Shown one piece after another: positions 36,016 to 45,311 of a stretch of DNA of 64,000 bases. Both the position numbers and the translations under genes were made by a program. The notes beneath the pieces were generated by a model, which was not told the origin of the DNA, did not search any database, and saw only the letters and a list, made by a program, of their open reading frames with translations. The stretch comes from Spirosoma aureum (GTDB lineage: Bacteria > Bacteroidota > Bacteroidia > Cytophagales > Spirosomataceae): positions 8,411,001-8,475,000 of the forward strand of contig NZ_CP050063.1 in the NCBI RefSeq assembly GCF_011604685.1, read 5' to 3'. Numbering within the stretch: position 1 is the first letter of the stretch; each line of letters starts with the position of its first letter.

Positions 36016-37455
36016 CTAACTCCACTCCCGATCGGCCGAGTCACGCGTGTTCCACACATCGGTCGGGGCAAACCAGGTACCTCCTTTTTTCAGGAACTTC
36101 TTGGCCACTTCTTCATTCAATTCAACCCCCAGACCTGGTTTTTCGGGCACCCGAACAAAGCCTTTCTCGACGATTGGCTTCATGCCTGTGATCAGGTCTT
36201 CCCAACCCGCCACGTCGACACCGTGGTGTTCCAGCGCCACAAAATTCTCCGTAGCTGCCGCACAATGCACATTGGCCATCATCGAAATCGGCGAACCGGC
36301 AAAGTGCATCGCCATCGGTATGCCTTTTTCTTCGGCATAATCCCCGATTTTCTTGGTTTCCAGCAAACCGCCCGATGATGCCAGATCCGGATGGATCATG
36401 TCAATGGCTTTGGCGTCGATGAGTTTGATAAAGCCTTCTTTCAGGTAAATATCTTCGCCCGTCAGCGTGGGTGTATCGATCGCATCCGAAATCTGTTTCC
36501 ATTGGTCGGTGTAGAACCAGGGGACAAGGTCTTCGAGCCAGGCCAGCCGGAAAGGCTCCATCGCTTTACCGATCTGGATGGCTGTATTCACGTCGAAATG
36601 GCCGAAGTGATCGGCAGCCAGCGGGGTGTCATACCCGACAATCTCGCGTACTTTGCCAACGTGCTCCACCAACCTGTCTAAGCCTTTTTTGGTGACCTGA
36701 ATACGGGTGAACGGGTGCTTTGTATTAGCATAGTTCCCCAGTTTACCAGGCTCCGAGTCATTCCATTGTCTTTTTACACTCCAGTTATTGGCATTGACCA
36801 GCATGCCCGGCTGATCGGCCAGCATCCCGATACCAAAGTCCATTTTCAGGAACGTATAACCCTGATCCCGGCGTTTCTTCATGTTCTCGGCAAAGCCTTC
36901 ATAGGTATCAGCTTCGGGCGTATCAGCGTATAACCGGATAAAATCGCGGTATTTACCGCCCAGCAGTTGATAAGCCGGTACGTTGTAGGCTTTACCGGCC
37001 AGATCCCAAAGGGCCATTTCAACTCCGCAGACCCCACCGGCCGCCCGGCTCTGACCGCCAAACTGCTTGATCTGTTTAAAGATCTGCTCTACGTTGCAGG
37101 GATTTTTACCAAGCAGCCGGCTTTTAAGCATCAGGGCATAGTTGGCGCTGGCTCCGTCGCGAACTTCTCCCCAACCTACAAGTCCCTGATTGGTATCGAT
37201 GCGAATGATGGGGCTGCTGAAGGGCACACCATTCAGGATCGCTACGCGCATATCGGTAATTTTCAGCTCCGATGGTTTAGCGAAACGACTTACCTTCTGC
37301 GTGATAAACTCCATCTCTTGTTCGGCCGCATAAGGCCCAGGCTGTTTATCGAACATGAGACCAAGCGACAAGCCACCCAGACTGGCATTACGCAGGAAAT
37401 CACGGCGGTCAGATGATTTGTCGGATAATGACAATCGAGATAAAATGTTTTTCAT
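36016..37455 (-). CDS. Tat-exported enolase-superfamily (mandelate racemase/muconate lactonizing) enzyme
   Basis: 479 aa. The N-terminus SSDRRDFLRNASLGGLSLGLMF is a Tat signal. The capping domain and TIM barrel show FLKMDFGIG (catalytic Lys region), metal ligands LAADHFGHF, LEDLVPWF and TGEDIYLKEGF, and a His region NVHCAAATENFVALEHHG. Probably a sugar-acid dehydratase or racemase; the substrate is not predictable. It is divergent from two exported RraA-family genes, suggesting a shared periplasmic acid-sugar pathway. Confidence 0.92.
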   Translation of the reverse strand: MKNILSRLSLSDKSSDRRDFLRNASLGGLSLGLMFDKQPGPYAAEQEMEFITQKVSRFAKPSELKITDMRVAILNGVPFSSPIIRIDTNQGLVGWGEVRDGASANYALMLKSRLLGKNPCNVEQIFKQIKQFGGQSRAAGGVCGVEMALWDLAGKAYNVPAYQLLGGKYRDFIRLYADTPEADTYEGFAENMKKRRDQGYTFLKMDFGIGMLADQPGMLVNANNWSVKRQWNDSEPGKLGNYANTKHPFTRIQVTKKGLDRLVEHVGKVREIVGYDTPLAADHFGHFDVNTAIQIGKAMEPFRLAWLEDLVPWFYTDQWKQISDAIDTPTLTGEDIYLKEGFIKLIDAKAIDMIHPDLASSGGLLETKKIGDYAEEKGIPMAMHFAGSPISMMANVHCAAATENFVALEHHGVDVAGWEDLITGMKPIVEKGFVRVPEKPGLGVELNEEVAKKFLKKGGTWFAPTDVWNTRDSADREWS

Positions 37456-37690
37456 GATAAAGGTTATCGGGTTTATAGGTAATTATTTATAAAATGTATC
37501 AATGCCAGTATTTTACTTATCTGGTTGCCTTTTTGATGATGATTGCCTTAACAAATTAACTCCACTCGCCAATTCGATTATAACTTCTCAGTTGGCAGTG
37601 GGGCTCCAGTTGTTCTAAGGCTAAAAATGCTTTCAAATGTTTGCCATGCATATCATTAATTCTACTAATCCTTCAACGCCACTTAAAGCA

Positions 37691-38626
37691 ATGATAAAAA
37701 GGACATTACTGGCACTGACACTTTGTATTTGGGGCGGTTTTATGGCGCAGGCCCAACGGGTAGGTTCTTCTCCGGAGTATGTTAAAGCATTAACCGCCGA
37801 TTGGAAAGGAGAGCGGTTTCCGGATGGCCGTCCGAAAATACCTGATCTGGTTCTGGAGCGGTTACAGAATTGTACGCTGGAGCAAATCTGGGGCTATCTA
37901 GGAAAAAAAGGCTATCGGAATCAGGTCGAAAAAAACTGGGTTATTCTCAAGCCGGGTGAGACGATGACCGGTCGTGCTGTGACCGCTCAATTCATGCCTA
38001 CACGACCCGATCTCGACAGTTTGGTGAGAGCGCAGGGAAAGGCCGAAGGCCGATCTCAAAAAGGAGGGATCAATATCTGGCCAATTGATATATTAACCAA
38101 AGGCGATATTTATGTAGCTGATGGCTATGGAAAGATCAAAGATGGTACGCTAATCGGGTCAAGTTTAGGGAATGCGATCTACGGAAAAACGGGCAAGGGT
38201 GTCATCTTTTACGGGTCGGTTCGCGATATGCAGGAACTGAAAGACACGAAAGGGTTTAACGCCTGGGTAAAAGGACATGATCCATCTTATATTAAAGATA
38301 TGACACCAACGTCAATCAATGCGCCGATTCGTATTGGTGAGGTTACCGTAATACCCGGTGATGCTGTCTTTGCGAATGAATATGGAACCGTATTCATTCC
38401 AGCGCACCTCGTCGAAGGATTGGTATCGGCGTCTGAAATGACCGCCCTGCGCGACGAGTTCGAACGCGTACTACTTCAGCAGGGCAAATATCCATCCGGT
38501 GAAATCCACGGCGACTGGTCCGATAAAATCAAAGGTGAGTTCAGAGCCTGGGTCGGCAAGTATCCGAAGAAACTGGCAATCACTGAAAAAGATATCGAAT
38601 CCTATCTGGCAAAAGAAGGCCATTGA
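37691..38626 (+). CDS. Exported RraA-family protein (aldolase-like), copy 1
   Basis: 311 aa from the ATG at 37691, where a Sec signal peptide (about 1-22) begins; the 18 residues ahead of it do not fit a signal. The RraA fold is seen in GRAVTAQFMPTRPD, KGDIYVADGYG, GSSLGNAIYGKTGKGVIFYGSVRD and TVIPGDAVFANEYGTVFIP. R178-D179 is the Arg-Asp pair of RraA-type 4-hydroxy-4-methyl-2-oxoglutarate aldolases. Export of an RraA protein is unusual. A hairpin at 38735 separates it from copy 2. Confidence 0.9.
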   Translation: MIKRTLLALTLCIWGGFMAQAQRVGSSPEYVKALTADWKGERFPDGRPKIPDLVLERLQNCTLEQIWGYLGKKGYRNQVEKNWVILKPGETMTGRAVTAQFMPTRPDLDSLVRAQGKAEGRSQKGGINIWPIDILTKGDIYVADGYGKIKDGTLIGSSLGNAIYGKTGKGVIFYGSVRDMQELKDTKGFNAWVKGHDPSYIKDMTPTSINAPIRIGEVTVIPGDAVFANEYGTVFIPAHLVEGLVSASEMTALRDEFERVLLQQGKYPSGEIHGDWSDKIKGEFRAWVGKYPKKLAITEKDIESYLAKEGH

Positions 38627-38734
38627 GTCAGTCTGCTCTGAGCAGTGAGGAATCGATGGGACAGAAGTAAACAGTGTTTACAGAAATCTCTGCCGATAGC
38701 AAACCGAAAACTGCTGGCTCAAAATTGCTTACGT

Positions 38735-38760
38735 AATAGGCCTTAGGGCCTATTATTTTT
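38735..38760 (+). terminator. Intrinsic terminator after RraA copy 1
   Basis: AATAGGCC (38735-38742) and GGCCTATT (38747-38754) with a short loop, followed by a T-rich run. It fits a rho-independent terminator. Confidence 0.75.
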
Positions 38761-38816
38761 TAGTGAGGAAATTTATAAATCCTGATTTTTGCATTGTCAT
38801 AAATAAAACCAGACTA

Positions 38817-39749
38817 ATGAAATCCAGTCTTGCCCTCTTCTTTTCTATTATTGCTCTCCTTTGCGTTGAAAGCGCTTCATACGCTCAAACAATCCCCAAA
38901 GATGAATTGGTATTTTTAACCTCAGAATGGCAGGGTGAGCGCTTTCCCGATGGCCGGCCTAAGATTCCGGATGCGTTATTGGAACGAGCTAAAACCATAG
39001 GACTCGATGATGCCTGGACCGTTTTAAAAAATGAAGGGTATACAAACCAATATGAAGGCAACTGGAAACTGATAAAGGATGATGTGCCGGTAATTGGTCG
39101 TGCTGTTACGGCCATGTTTATGCCGAGTCGACCGGATATTGAGAAAAATATTAAAGAACGGGGCTTTACCAAACAAGGCCGAAAAGGCAATACAAACACC
39201 TGGCCAATAGAAACGCTTACCAAAGGCGACGTGTATGTAGCTGATGCTTTTGGTAAAATTGGTGGCGGAACGCTCATGGGGGCTACCCTGGGAAATGCCA
39301 TTTTTAGTAAAACCGGCAACGGAGTCATTTTTAACGGGGCCGCCAGAGATCTTCAGGAATTGCAGAATATCAAAGGCTTTAATGCCTTTGTGCGTGATTT
39401 TCATCCTTCTTTTCTGGAAGAAATGGTGCTTATGGGCCTTAATACGCCGATTCGCATCGGTAGCACCATGGTCTTACCCGGCGACCTCGTAATCGCTCAA
39501 CGGGAAGGCGTTCTTTTTGTTCCGGCCCACATGGCCGAACAGGTGATCAGTACCTGCGAATTTGTTACCCGCAAAGACCAGTTTGGCTTTGAAATGGTAA
39601 AGTCAGGCCGCTACACTACTGGTCAGATCGATAGCCAGTGGACAGATGATATTAAAACTAATTTCCTCAAGTGGCTCAGTCAACATCCCGAACTGGGCAG
39701 CATGACGCGGCCCGAGCTGGATAAAATGATGAGCAAAAGAACATGGTAA
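38817..39749 (+). CDS. Exported RraA-family protein (aldolase-like), copy 2
   Basis: 310 aa from the ATG at 38817, which starts a Sec signal (about 1-24); the GTG at 38763 would add 18 residues. It is a clear paralogue of copy 1, sharing FLTSEWQGERFPDGRPKIPD, GRAVTAMFMPSRPD, GATLGNAIFSKTGNGVIFNGAARD (R177-D178) and VLPGDLVIAQREGVLFVP. It ends just before a perfect 44-bp palindrome. Confidence 0.9.
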   Translation: MKSSLALFFSIIALLCVESASYAQTIPKDELVFLTSEWQGERFPDGRPKIPDALLERAKTIGLDDAWTVLKNEGYTNQYEGNWKLIKDDVPVIGRAVTAMFMPSRPDIEKNIKERGFTKQGRKGNTNTWPIETLTKGDVYVADAFGKIGGGTLMGATLGNAIFSKTGNGVIFNGAARDLQELQNIKGFNAFVRDFHPSFLEEMVLMGLNTPIRIGSTMVLPGDLVIAQREGVLFVPAHMAEQVISTCEFVTRKDQFGFEMVKSGRYTTGQIDSQWTDDIKTNFLKWLSQHPELGSMTRPELDKMMSKRTW

Positions 39750-39750
39750 G

Positions 39751-39794
39751 TCAGGTCTTTATGCAATCAGATATCTGATTGCATAAAGACCTGA
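39751..39794. repeat. Perfect 44-bp palindrome after RraA copy 2
   Basis: TCAGGTCTTTATGCAATCAG begins a 22-bp arm (39751-39772) that pairs with 39773-39794 with no spacer. It starts one base after the stop. The outer AGGTCTTT resembles the outer end of the hairpin family, but the CCACGGTT core is absent. No T-run follows. Confidence 0.85.
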
Positions 39795-39830
39795 TCCGAA
39801 CCTCTCCCCCAGTCTCCGTGTTTTTACTAT

Positions 39831-40289
39831 ATGACCGATTATCTGAAAGATGCCCTTCGCAAAGCGGCCATGTTTTGCGCCTATCAGGAACGAACACAGC
39901 AGGAAGTACGCGACCGATTGAAGGAATGGGGCGTTTTAGGCGACGATGCCGAAGAGGTCATTGCCGAGCTGATTCAACAGAATTACCTGAATGAAGAACG
40001 GTTTGCCAAAAGTTTCGCCGGGGGCAAGTTTCGGGTAAAAGGCTGGGGTAAACGAAAAATCAAACAGCACCTTCAGCAACGGGGAATTTCGGGTTACAAC
40101 CTCGAAGAGGCTATGAAAGAAATTGCTCCGGATGACTATAGAACCGCCCTCGCTGAACTGCTGGACAAGAAACGCCGAAGCATTCGCGACGACAACCCAC
40201 TGATTGTCAAGCAAAAACTTGTCCGTTATGCCCTGAGCAAAGGCTATGAGTCAGATTTGGTCTGGCAAGTATTGGGGGCAGATGAGTAA
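39831..40289 (+). CDS. recX: RecX-family regulatory protein
   Basis: 152 aa. Three helical repeats typical of RecX: AAMFCAYQERTQQEVRDRLKEWGV, VIAELIQQNYLNEERFAKSFAGGKF and GWGKRKIKQHLQQRGI, then ALSKGYESDLVWQVL. RecX tempers RecA filaments. It is not adjacent to recA here. Confidence 0.92.
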   Translation: MTDYLKDALRKAAMFCAYQERTQQEVRDRLKEWGVLGDDAEEVIAELIQQNYLNEERFAKSFAGGKFRVKGWGKRKIKQHLQQRGISGYNLEEAMKEIAPDDYRTALAELLDKKRRSIRDDNPLIVKQKLVRYALSKGYESDLVWQVLGADE

Positions 40290-40370
40290 GCCGACAAGAA
40301 TGATATCTGTTTTGTTTTCTGAGCCAAAATACTGGTTCTTTGCGATTTGGCCAGCCATCTATCATGGGTA

Positions 40371-41288
40371 ATGAATCAGCGTATCGTCTCGATTATTCTT
40401 CTTAATTACAACTCTCATCAGTTTACATTTGACTGCGTCGATTCAATTAATGAAAAAACGCAGGACGTTGATTATGAAATCATTGTCGTCGACAACAACT
40501 CGTCCCCCGACAATTACACGGCCCTGGAACCCGTTGCCAGCCGCCCAAACGTTCGCCTGATCCGCAGTCGAATCAATCTCGGTTTCTCGGGTGGAAATAT
40601 GCTGGGCATTCAGTTTGCTGACCCCAGAGTGGACTACTACTATTTTTTAAACAACGACTGCCTGCTCCGGACGAACGTGTGCAGTCAGCTAGCTGCGTTT
40701 ATGGACGCCACACCTGATGCGGGTGTGTGTGGGGCACAGATGTTTGCAGGGGACGGATCGCGTCAGGCAACATTTGGTTATTTACCGACGCTGGGCAGCA
40801 AAATTCTTGGCCATAGTTTTGTCCGGATGCTCAATCCGGCTCTCTATCCTCCCATCCGGCATATTTACACTGAACCGCAGCGTGTTCCGTTCATTATGGG
40901 TAGCACACTCTTCGTCAGAGCATCGGCTTTCCATACGATCGGCGGCTTCGACGTCGCTCATTTTCTCTACGTCGAAGAAGAAGATCTGGCTAAGCGATTG
41001 TTAATGAATGGATTTTATGCGTATCTGATTCCGCAGGCGGAGTATGTCCATTTTACGGGACAAAGTACAAACCCCAGCTACGACGTCGAAAAAGAATACT
41101 ACATTTCGCTCTTTTATTACTTCCGGAAATACCACTCCTGGACCGAACGAGCTTTATTCAGGGCTTATTATTTCATCAAAAACGGTCGCAAATTCCGCCG
41201 TAACTGGATATACGCCCGACTGGCCGGGTTCATCTGGCGCGGCAGCCCAATGCGTGAAAGTTTGCGATACCGTCAGGTTATTCGGTAA
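40371..41288 (+). CDS. Family 2 glycosyltransferase
   Basis: 305 aa from the ATG at 40371. A GT-A fold is evident from VSIILLNYNSHQFTFDCVDSI, YEIIVVDNNSSPDN, NLGFSGGN and the DXD-equivalent NNDC. IMGSTLFVRASAFHTIGGFD and FLYVEEEDLAKRLLMNGF complete the acceptor side, as in rhamnosyl-type transferases. It probably adds a sugar to a surface polysaccharide. The acceptor is unknown. Confidence 0.9.
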   Translation: MNQRIVSIILLNYNSHQFTFDCVDSINEKTQDVDYEIIVVDNNSSPDNYTALEPVASRPNVRLIRSRINLGFSGGNMLGIQFADPRVDYYYFLNNDCLLRTNVCSQLAAFMDATPDAGVCGAQMFAGDGSRQATFGYLPTLGSKILGHSFVRMLNPALYPPIRHIYTEPQRVPFIMGSTLFVRASAFHTIGGFDVAHFLYVEEEDLAKRLLMNGFYAYLIPQAEYVHFTGQSTNPSYDVEKEYYISLFYYFRKYHSWTERALFRAYYFIKNGRKFRRNWIYARLAGFIWRGSPMRESLRYRQVIR

Positions 41289-41311
41289 GGAATCGACAAC
41301 GATCGGCGTAT

Positions 41312-42016
41312 TTATTTTTGAAGACCGAAATAGTCGTAGAAAAAGCTGGCTGGCTTTAAATCAAGCCATTTATTTCGATTTTTAACCAGACTATCGTACG
41401 TTAATGCATTAATATCCGCGGGCGCAAAGACCGGTGCAGGCTCCAGAGCTACAGACGGCGGCCCTGCGTCTCCAGCCTGTTTTCGGGTAACAATACCCAG
41501 ACCCTGATCGCAATCAAGAACGAACACATTTAGATCGGGGCGCTGGCTTCGCAGGTGAATGACCGTCTTCCAGACATCGCCGTTCCATTCGCCGGTTTCC
41601 CAATCCTCAAAACGCCCCGCTGCCCCCTGCGTCTGTGGATTGCAGTCGTGCATAATGATAACGCCTTCGTTTCCCATGTAGTTGAGCGTGTTTTCTACAT
41701 CACGCAGGGCAAACTGATATTCGTGCATGCCATCGACCAAAGCCAACTGAATTTTTTTCTGAGAAAAAACGCTGGGGGCGTCCTGCGCAAAGAAATCATC
41801 GCTGGTTTTCTCGAAATACTGATTGGTCAGGTTATACGGATTGATCAGCGTTTTGCCGATCCGGCGGCTGGTATCAAACATAAAATTCGGATCCACAGCG
41901 ACTTTAAACGAACTCTTGATCCGGAAAAAAATATGCCCGTTTTCAACACCAATTTCAAGGTAGTTTTTTAAGTCTTTCTGGCGCATCAAGGCCTGAATAA
42001 CATCTAATCGATTCAT
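41312..42016 (-). CDS. Class I SAM-dependent methyltransferase-like protein
   Basis: 234 aa from the ATG at 42016; a TTG two codons upstream is less likely. YLEIGVENGHIFF is a SAM-binding motif I, followed by VAVDPNF and LALVDGMHEYQFALRDVENTLNYM, as in the Methyltransf_24 group. Near the end it carries a His/Asp region (VIIMHDCNPQ). Substrate unknown; the converging glycosyltransferase gene is 23 bases away, suggesting sugar or lipid modification. Confidence 0.85.
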   Translation of the reverse strand: MNRLDVIQALMRQKDLKNYLEIGVENGHIFFRIKSSFKVAVDPNFMFDTSRRIGKTLINPYNLTNQYFEKTSDDFFAQDAPSVFSQKKIQLALVDGMHEYQFALRDVENTLNYMGNEGVIIMHDCNPQTQGAAGRFEDWETGEWNGDVWKTVIHLRSQRPDLNVFVLDCDQGLGIVTRKQAGDAGPPSVALEPAPVFAPADINALTYDSLVKNRNKWLDLKPASFFYDYFGLQK

Positions 42017-42054
42017 AAACAAGGGATAAGTAACAAGTCGGATAAACCCCTAAA

Positions 42055-42099
42055 ATAGAAAGTCCCGCTATAATCATCAATTATAGCGGGACTTTCTAT
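42055..42099. terminator. Hairpin terminator after nrdB
   Basis: Perfect 20-bp arms 42055-42074 and 42080-42099 (ATAGAAAGTCCCGCTATAAT and complement), 5-nt loop. On the minus strand it lies 52 bases after the nrdB stop. Confidence 0.85.
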
Positions 42100-42150
42100 C
42101 TAACGAAGCGATTATTTATAGTCTATAACGGATCGTATCGCTTTATGTAT

Positions 42151-43200
42151 CTAAAAATCGGCATCGAATGTAATTCCTTTAGGTTCTTCGATAACAGCCA
42201 CTGGTGTCGGATTTCCGGAATCCTGCGATTGGGTAGCACTGGCTTTGGCCGCTTTAAATTTGGCCATTACTTCACCCCGCTGGTATTCGCCAACTCGCTT
42301 TTCGAAGAAGTTCGTTTTACCCTGTAATGAAATCATGTCCATGAAATCGAATGGGTTCGATACGTCATAGAGTTTACGCAAGCCCAGTGTAACCAGCAGG
42401 TGATCGGCAACGAAAGCAATGTATTGCTTCATCAGATCGGCATTCATTCCAATTAGTGACACGGGCAAAGCATCAACAACAAACTCCTGCTCGATTTCAA
42501 CGGCATTGCGGATAATGTCGTAAATCTGCGATTCAGGCAGTTTATGCTGGATATGATCGGTATAGAGCAAACACGCAAAATCGCGGTGTAGTCCTTCATC
42601 GCGGGAAATCAACTCGTTTGAGAAAGTTAAGCCGGGCATCAGGCCACGCTTTTTGAGCCAGTAGATCGAGCAGAACGACCCCGAGAAGAAAATACCTTCA
42701 ACCGCTGCGAAAGCAATCAGTCGCTCGGCAAAGCTCCCGTTATCAATCCATCGCAACGCCCATTCAGCTTTTTTCTGAACGCATGGAATGGTGTCAATGG
42801 CATTCAACAGGCGGTCTTTTTCGGCCGCATCTTTAATGTAGGTGTCAATCAGCAACGAATACGTTTCGGAGTGGATGTTCTCCATCATGACCTGAAAGCC
42901 ATAAAAACATTTAGCTTCGGCATATTGTACCTCCGACAAAAAATTAACGGCGAGGTTTTCGTTTACGATTCCATCGGAAGCAGCAAAAAACGCCAGAACG
43001 TGCGAAATGAAATGTCGTTCGCCATCGTTCAGACTGTTCCAGTCTTTCATGTCCTGGCCAAGATCAATTTCTTCGGCTGTCCAGAACGATGCCTGGTGGG
43101 TTTTATAGTATTCCCAAATATCCCAGTGTTCAATCGGGAACAGCACAAATCGGCCTTTGTCTTCCTGTAAAATCGGTTCGATTACATCGTTTTGTACCAT
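42151..43200 (-). CDS. nrdB: Ribonucleoside-diphosphate reductase subunit beta
   Basis: 349 aa. Class I R2: diiron ligands in NIHSETYS (E107, H110) with Y114 in the radical-Tyr position, and a second set in [12 protein letters not shown] and [13 protein letters not shown]. The C-terminal tail (GITFDADF) is the R1-binding type. nrdA is not adjacent; the upstream gene is an Hsp20. A strong promoter is at 43281-43310. Confidence 0.95.
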   Translation of the reverse strand: MVQNDVIEPILQEDKGRFVLFPIEHWDIWEYYKTHQASFWTAEEIDLGQDMKDWNSLNDGERHFISHVLAFFAASDGIVNENLAVNFLSEVQYAEAKCFYGFQVMMENIHSETYSLLIDTYIKDAAEKDRLLNAIDTIPCVQKKAEWALRWIDNGSFAERLIAFAAVEGIFFSGSFCSIYWLKKRGLMPGLTFSNELISRDEGLHRDFACLLYTDHIQHKLPESQIYDIIRNAVEIEQEFVVDALPVSLIGMNADLMKQYIAFVADHLLVTLGLRKLYDVSNPFDFMDMISLQGKTNFFEKRVGEYQRGEVMAKFKAAKASATQSQDSGNPTPVAVIEEPKGITFDADF

Positions 43201-43280
43201 AATGGGCTTGCAGTTTATATGATTTTTACCAGTCGGGCAGAACTGGCTTATGAAGAAACCAATTGACTATATCGTTCCAA

Positions 43281-43310
43281 CAAAATTAACCGTTTGGGGC
43301 ACTTCTGCAA
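43281..43310 (-). promoter_or_regulatory. Promoter of nrdB (TTG-N19-TAATTTTG)
   Basis: On the minus strand TTG (43310-43308), 19 bases, then TAATTTTG (43288-43281) meet the Bacteroidota consensus TTG-N17-23-TAnnTTTG. The predicted start is about 75 bases upstream of the nrdB ATG. Confidence 0.72.
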
Positions 43311-43491
43311 GCCAGTTTATCCAATGATTATAAGTCTGATAAATGATGGTTTTTGGTAAACAGAACGCAATCAGCACGTTGGGCAAATAACGGTTGAGTA
43401 AGTTCTTGAAATAGTTCTACTAAAATCTGTATCCCTGATTTTCAATGAATTGGCGGGCATCTGTGTGCTACCAGACTGAAACTGAACGACA

Positions 43492-43520
43492 AAAAAAAGG
43501 TCACTTCCGTAGAAGCGACC
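43492..43520 (-). terminator. Intrinsic terminator after the Hsp20 gene
   Basis: On the minus strand a GGTCGCTTC / GAAGTGACC stem (one mismatch, loop TACG; arms 43512-43520 and 43499-43507) is followed by a run of eight T. It ends the Hsp20 transcript about 60 bases after its stop. The rest of 43321-43490 shows no gene. Confidence 0.8.
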
Positions 43521-43580
43521 CGCATTCTGATCTATAGGCTACAGGGCCGCTCAGAGCCCCGGACAGGAAAAAAAGGCACT

Positions 43581-43988
43581 TTAAAATAAGTCTTTGATAT
43601 CAATCCGGCGGTGAAGATGTTCTTCGTCTTTAAAGGGTAACATCACCATAACCTGACCGTGTTCGTGAACGGCTTCGATCTGATCGGCATTTACAAACGA
43701 TGGAATGTCAAGAACCCGCAAAAACATAGGCACTGCCAGTCGCTGGCTGTTACCTTCTTCGTCCTTCCGAGTCGATGTACTAACCAACAGGGTATATAAA
43801 ACAAGTTTACTTCCTTCGATCAATACATTAAACGAATTTGCACTGACCCCCGGAGCTGACAATTTTATAATAAGCCGTTCGTCCTCACGCTCAACTTTCA
43901 TCGTCGTTTGGCTCGAACCACCGTAGAGGGTATTGAGCAAATCGACCTGACCGCCCGTTCCCTGAAATACATTCTCTATCGCTTTCAT
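43581..43988 (-). CDS. Hsp20/alpha-crystallin-like small heat-shock protein
   Basis: 135 aa. The core (KVEREDERLIIKLSAPGVSANSFNVLIEGSKLVLYTLLV, AVPMFLRVLDIPSFVNADQIEAVHEHGQVMVMLPF) has the beta-sandwich pattern of alpha-crystallin domains, including the P-G-V strand and the D-I-P motif. It is a short member without the C-terminal IxI anchor. Probably an ATP-independent holdase; confidence is lower because of the divergence. Confidence 0.78.
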   Translation of the reverse strand: MKAIENVFQGTGGQVDLLNTLYGGSSQTTMKVEREDERLIIKLSAPGVSANSFNVLIEGSKLVLYTLLVSTSTRKDEEGNSQRLAVPMFLRVLDIPSFVNADQIEAVHEHGQVMVMLPFKDEEHLHRRIDIKDLF

Positions 43989-44384
43989 AGGAGTTGCTAT
44001 TTACTGTCCAAGTACTGATTTATAGACAAACCTCGTGCCTAAGGGTTTAATCACCTTTATTTATGCCAGGCTGTCAGCATGGATAGTTTGTTTTCGGGCC
44101 AATTAATGCCGTTTTGACGTGATGAAGCTACATTATCGCACTTTTATGCCATATCGGCCAGTTTAGCAAAGTGGGGAATTATGGTCGTATCGGTTGGGGC
44201 ATTTTGTGGTTTCTCTTCCACAAAACACGATAATGTATTTACCCACAGAAAGAGCCTGTTTTGGTGGCGTCTAAGCCGTACCTTTGCAGAAATTACGTTT
44301 TCTGTTTTCAATTAATCAGTTTTTAACTGTGGTTCCTGCGGGAACTGACACCTCAAACCTGATCAACTGAAAACTCCTGTACTC
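43989..44384. promoter_or_regulatory. Divergent regulatory region upstream of hemC
   Basis: 397 bases without a gene. Nested inverted repeats: ACATTATCG (44130-44138) with CGATAATGT (44228-44236), enclosing TTTTGTGG (44202-44209) with CCACAAAA (44218-44225). A -7 box TACCTTTG lies at 44279-44286; a TTTG at 44260-44263 is only 15 bases upstream, short of the usual spacing. Confidence 0.5.
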
Positions 44385-45311
44385 ATGCATATTCGAATTG
44401 GAACGCGCAGCAGCCGCCTGGCGGTGTGGCAGGCCGAACACATACAAACGCTATTGCAAGCCGGTGGATTAACCTCCGAACTAGTACTTATCGACACGAA
44501 GGGCGATCAGGTTCTGGACCGCTCTTTATCAAAAATTGGGAGCAAGGGCGTTTTCACCCAGGAGCTGGAAGACCAACTTCGGCTTGGCTCCATCGACATT
44601 GCGGTTCATAGTGCCAAAGATCTGCCATCGAGCTTGCCCGAAGGATTAGGAATTATTGCCTTTACGGAGCGGGAGTTGGTCAATGACGTATTAGTTAGCC
44701 GGGATAAAAGCCTGTCGCTCACCAATAGTCGTGAATTTACTATTGGTACTTCATCAACACGCCGGGTAGCGATGCTAAAACACTTCAGCCCGCACGTTAC
44801 CACTGTCGATATGCGCGGGAATCTCCAGACCCGGCTGCGTAAACTCGACGAGGGTCAGTGCGACGCCTTGCTACTGGCCTATGCGGGCGTTCACCGGATG
44901 GGTTACGATGAGTTCATTGTTGAACACCTGCCCATCGCTGACTTTACGCCCGCCGTCGGCCAGGGCACCATTGCTATCGAAGCAGCCGAAACACTGGATA
45001 TAGAAAAAGTCAATGCCATTCGTCAGTTAACTAATCATACGCTAACCGAAGCCTGCTTACTGGCAGAACGTGCCTTTTTAGCGCGTCTGGAAGGTGGTTG
45101 CAGTATTCCATCATTTGCACTGGCTCAGTGGACCGATGAACAAACCATTCGCTTAACGGGGGGTCTGGTTAGTCTTGATGGCAGCCAACTCCTTCGCGAA
45201 AACTTTACCGGTACACCAGACGAAGCACCACAACTAGGTCACGAACTGGCCGAAAGCCTACTGGCCCGTGGCGGTGATATATTACTGGCCGATATTCGTT
45301 CACAGCTATGA
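44385..45311 (+). CDS. hemC: Hydroxymethylbilane synthase (porphobilinogen deaminase)
   Basis: 308 aa. It joins four porphobilinogen units in haem synthesis. The start IRIGTRSSRLAVWQAEHI, IAVHSAKDLPS, the RGNLQTRLRK patch and the dipyrromethane attachment site C239 (EGGCSIP) are all conserved. Its stop overlaps the GNAT start by ATGA. Confidence 0.96.
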   Translation: MHIRIGTRSSRLAVWQAEHIQTLLQAGGLTSELVLIDTKGDQVLDRSLSKIGSKGVFTQELEDQLRLGSIDIAVHSAKDLPSSLPEGLGIIAFTERELVNDVLVSRDKSLSLTNSREFTIGTSSTRRVAMLKHFSPHVTTVDMRGNLQTRLRKLDEGQCDALLLAYAGVHRMGYDEFIVEHLPIADFTPAVGQGTIAIEAAETLDIEKVNAIRQLTNHTLTEACLLAERAFLARLEGGCSIPSFALAQWTDEQTIRLTGGLVSLDGSQLLRENFTGTPDEAPQLGHELAESLLARGGDILLADIRSQL

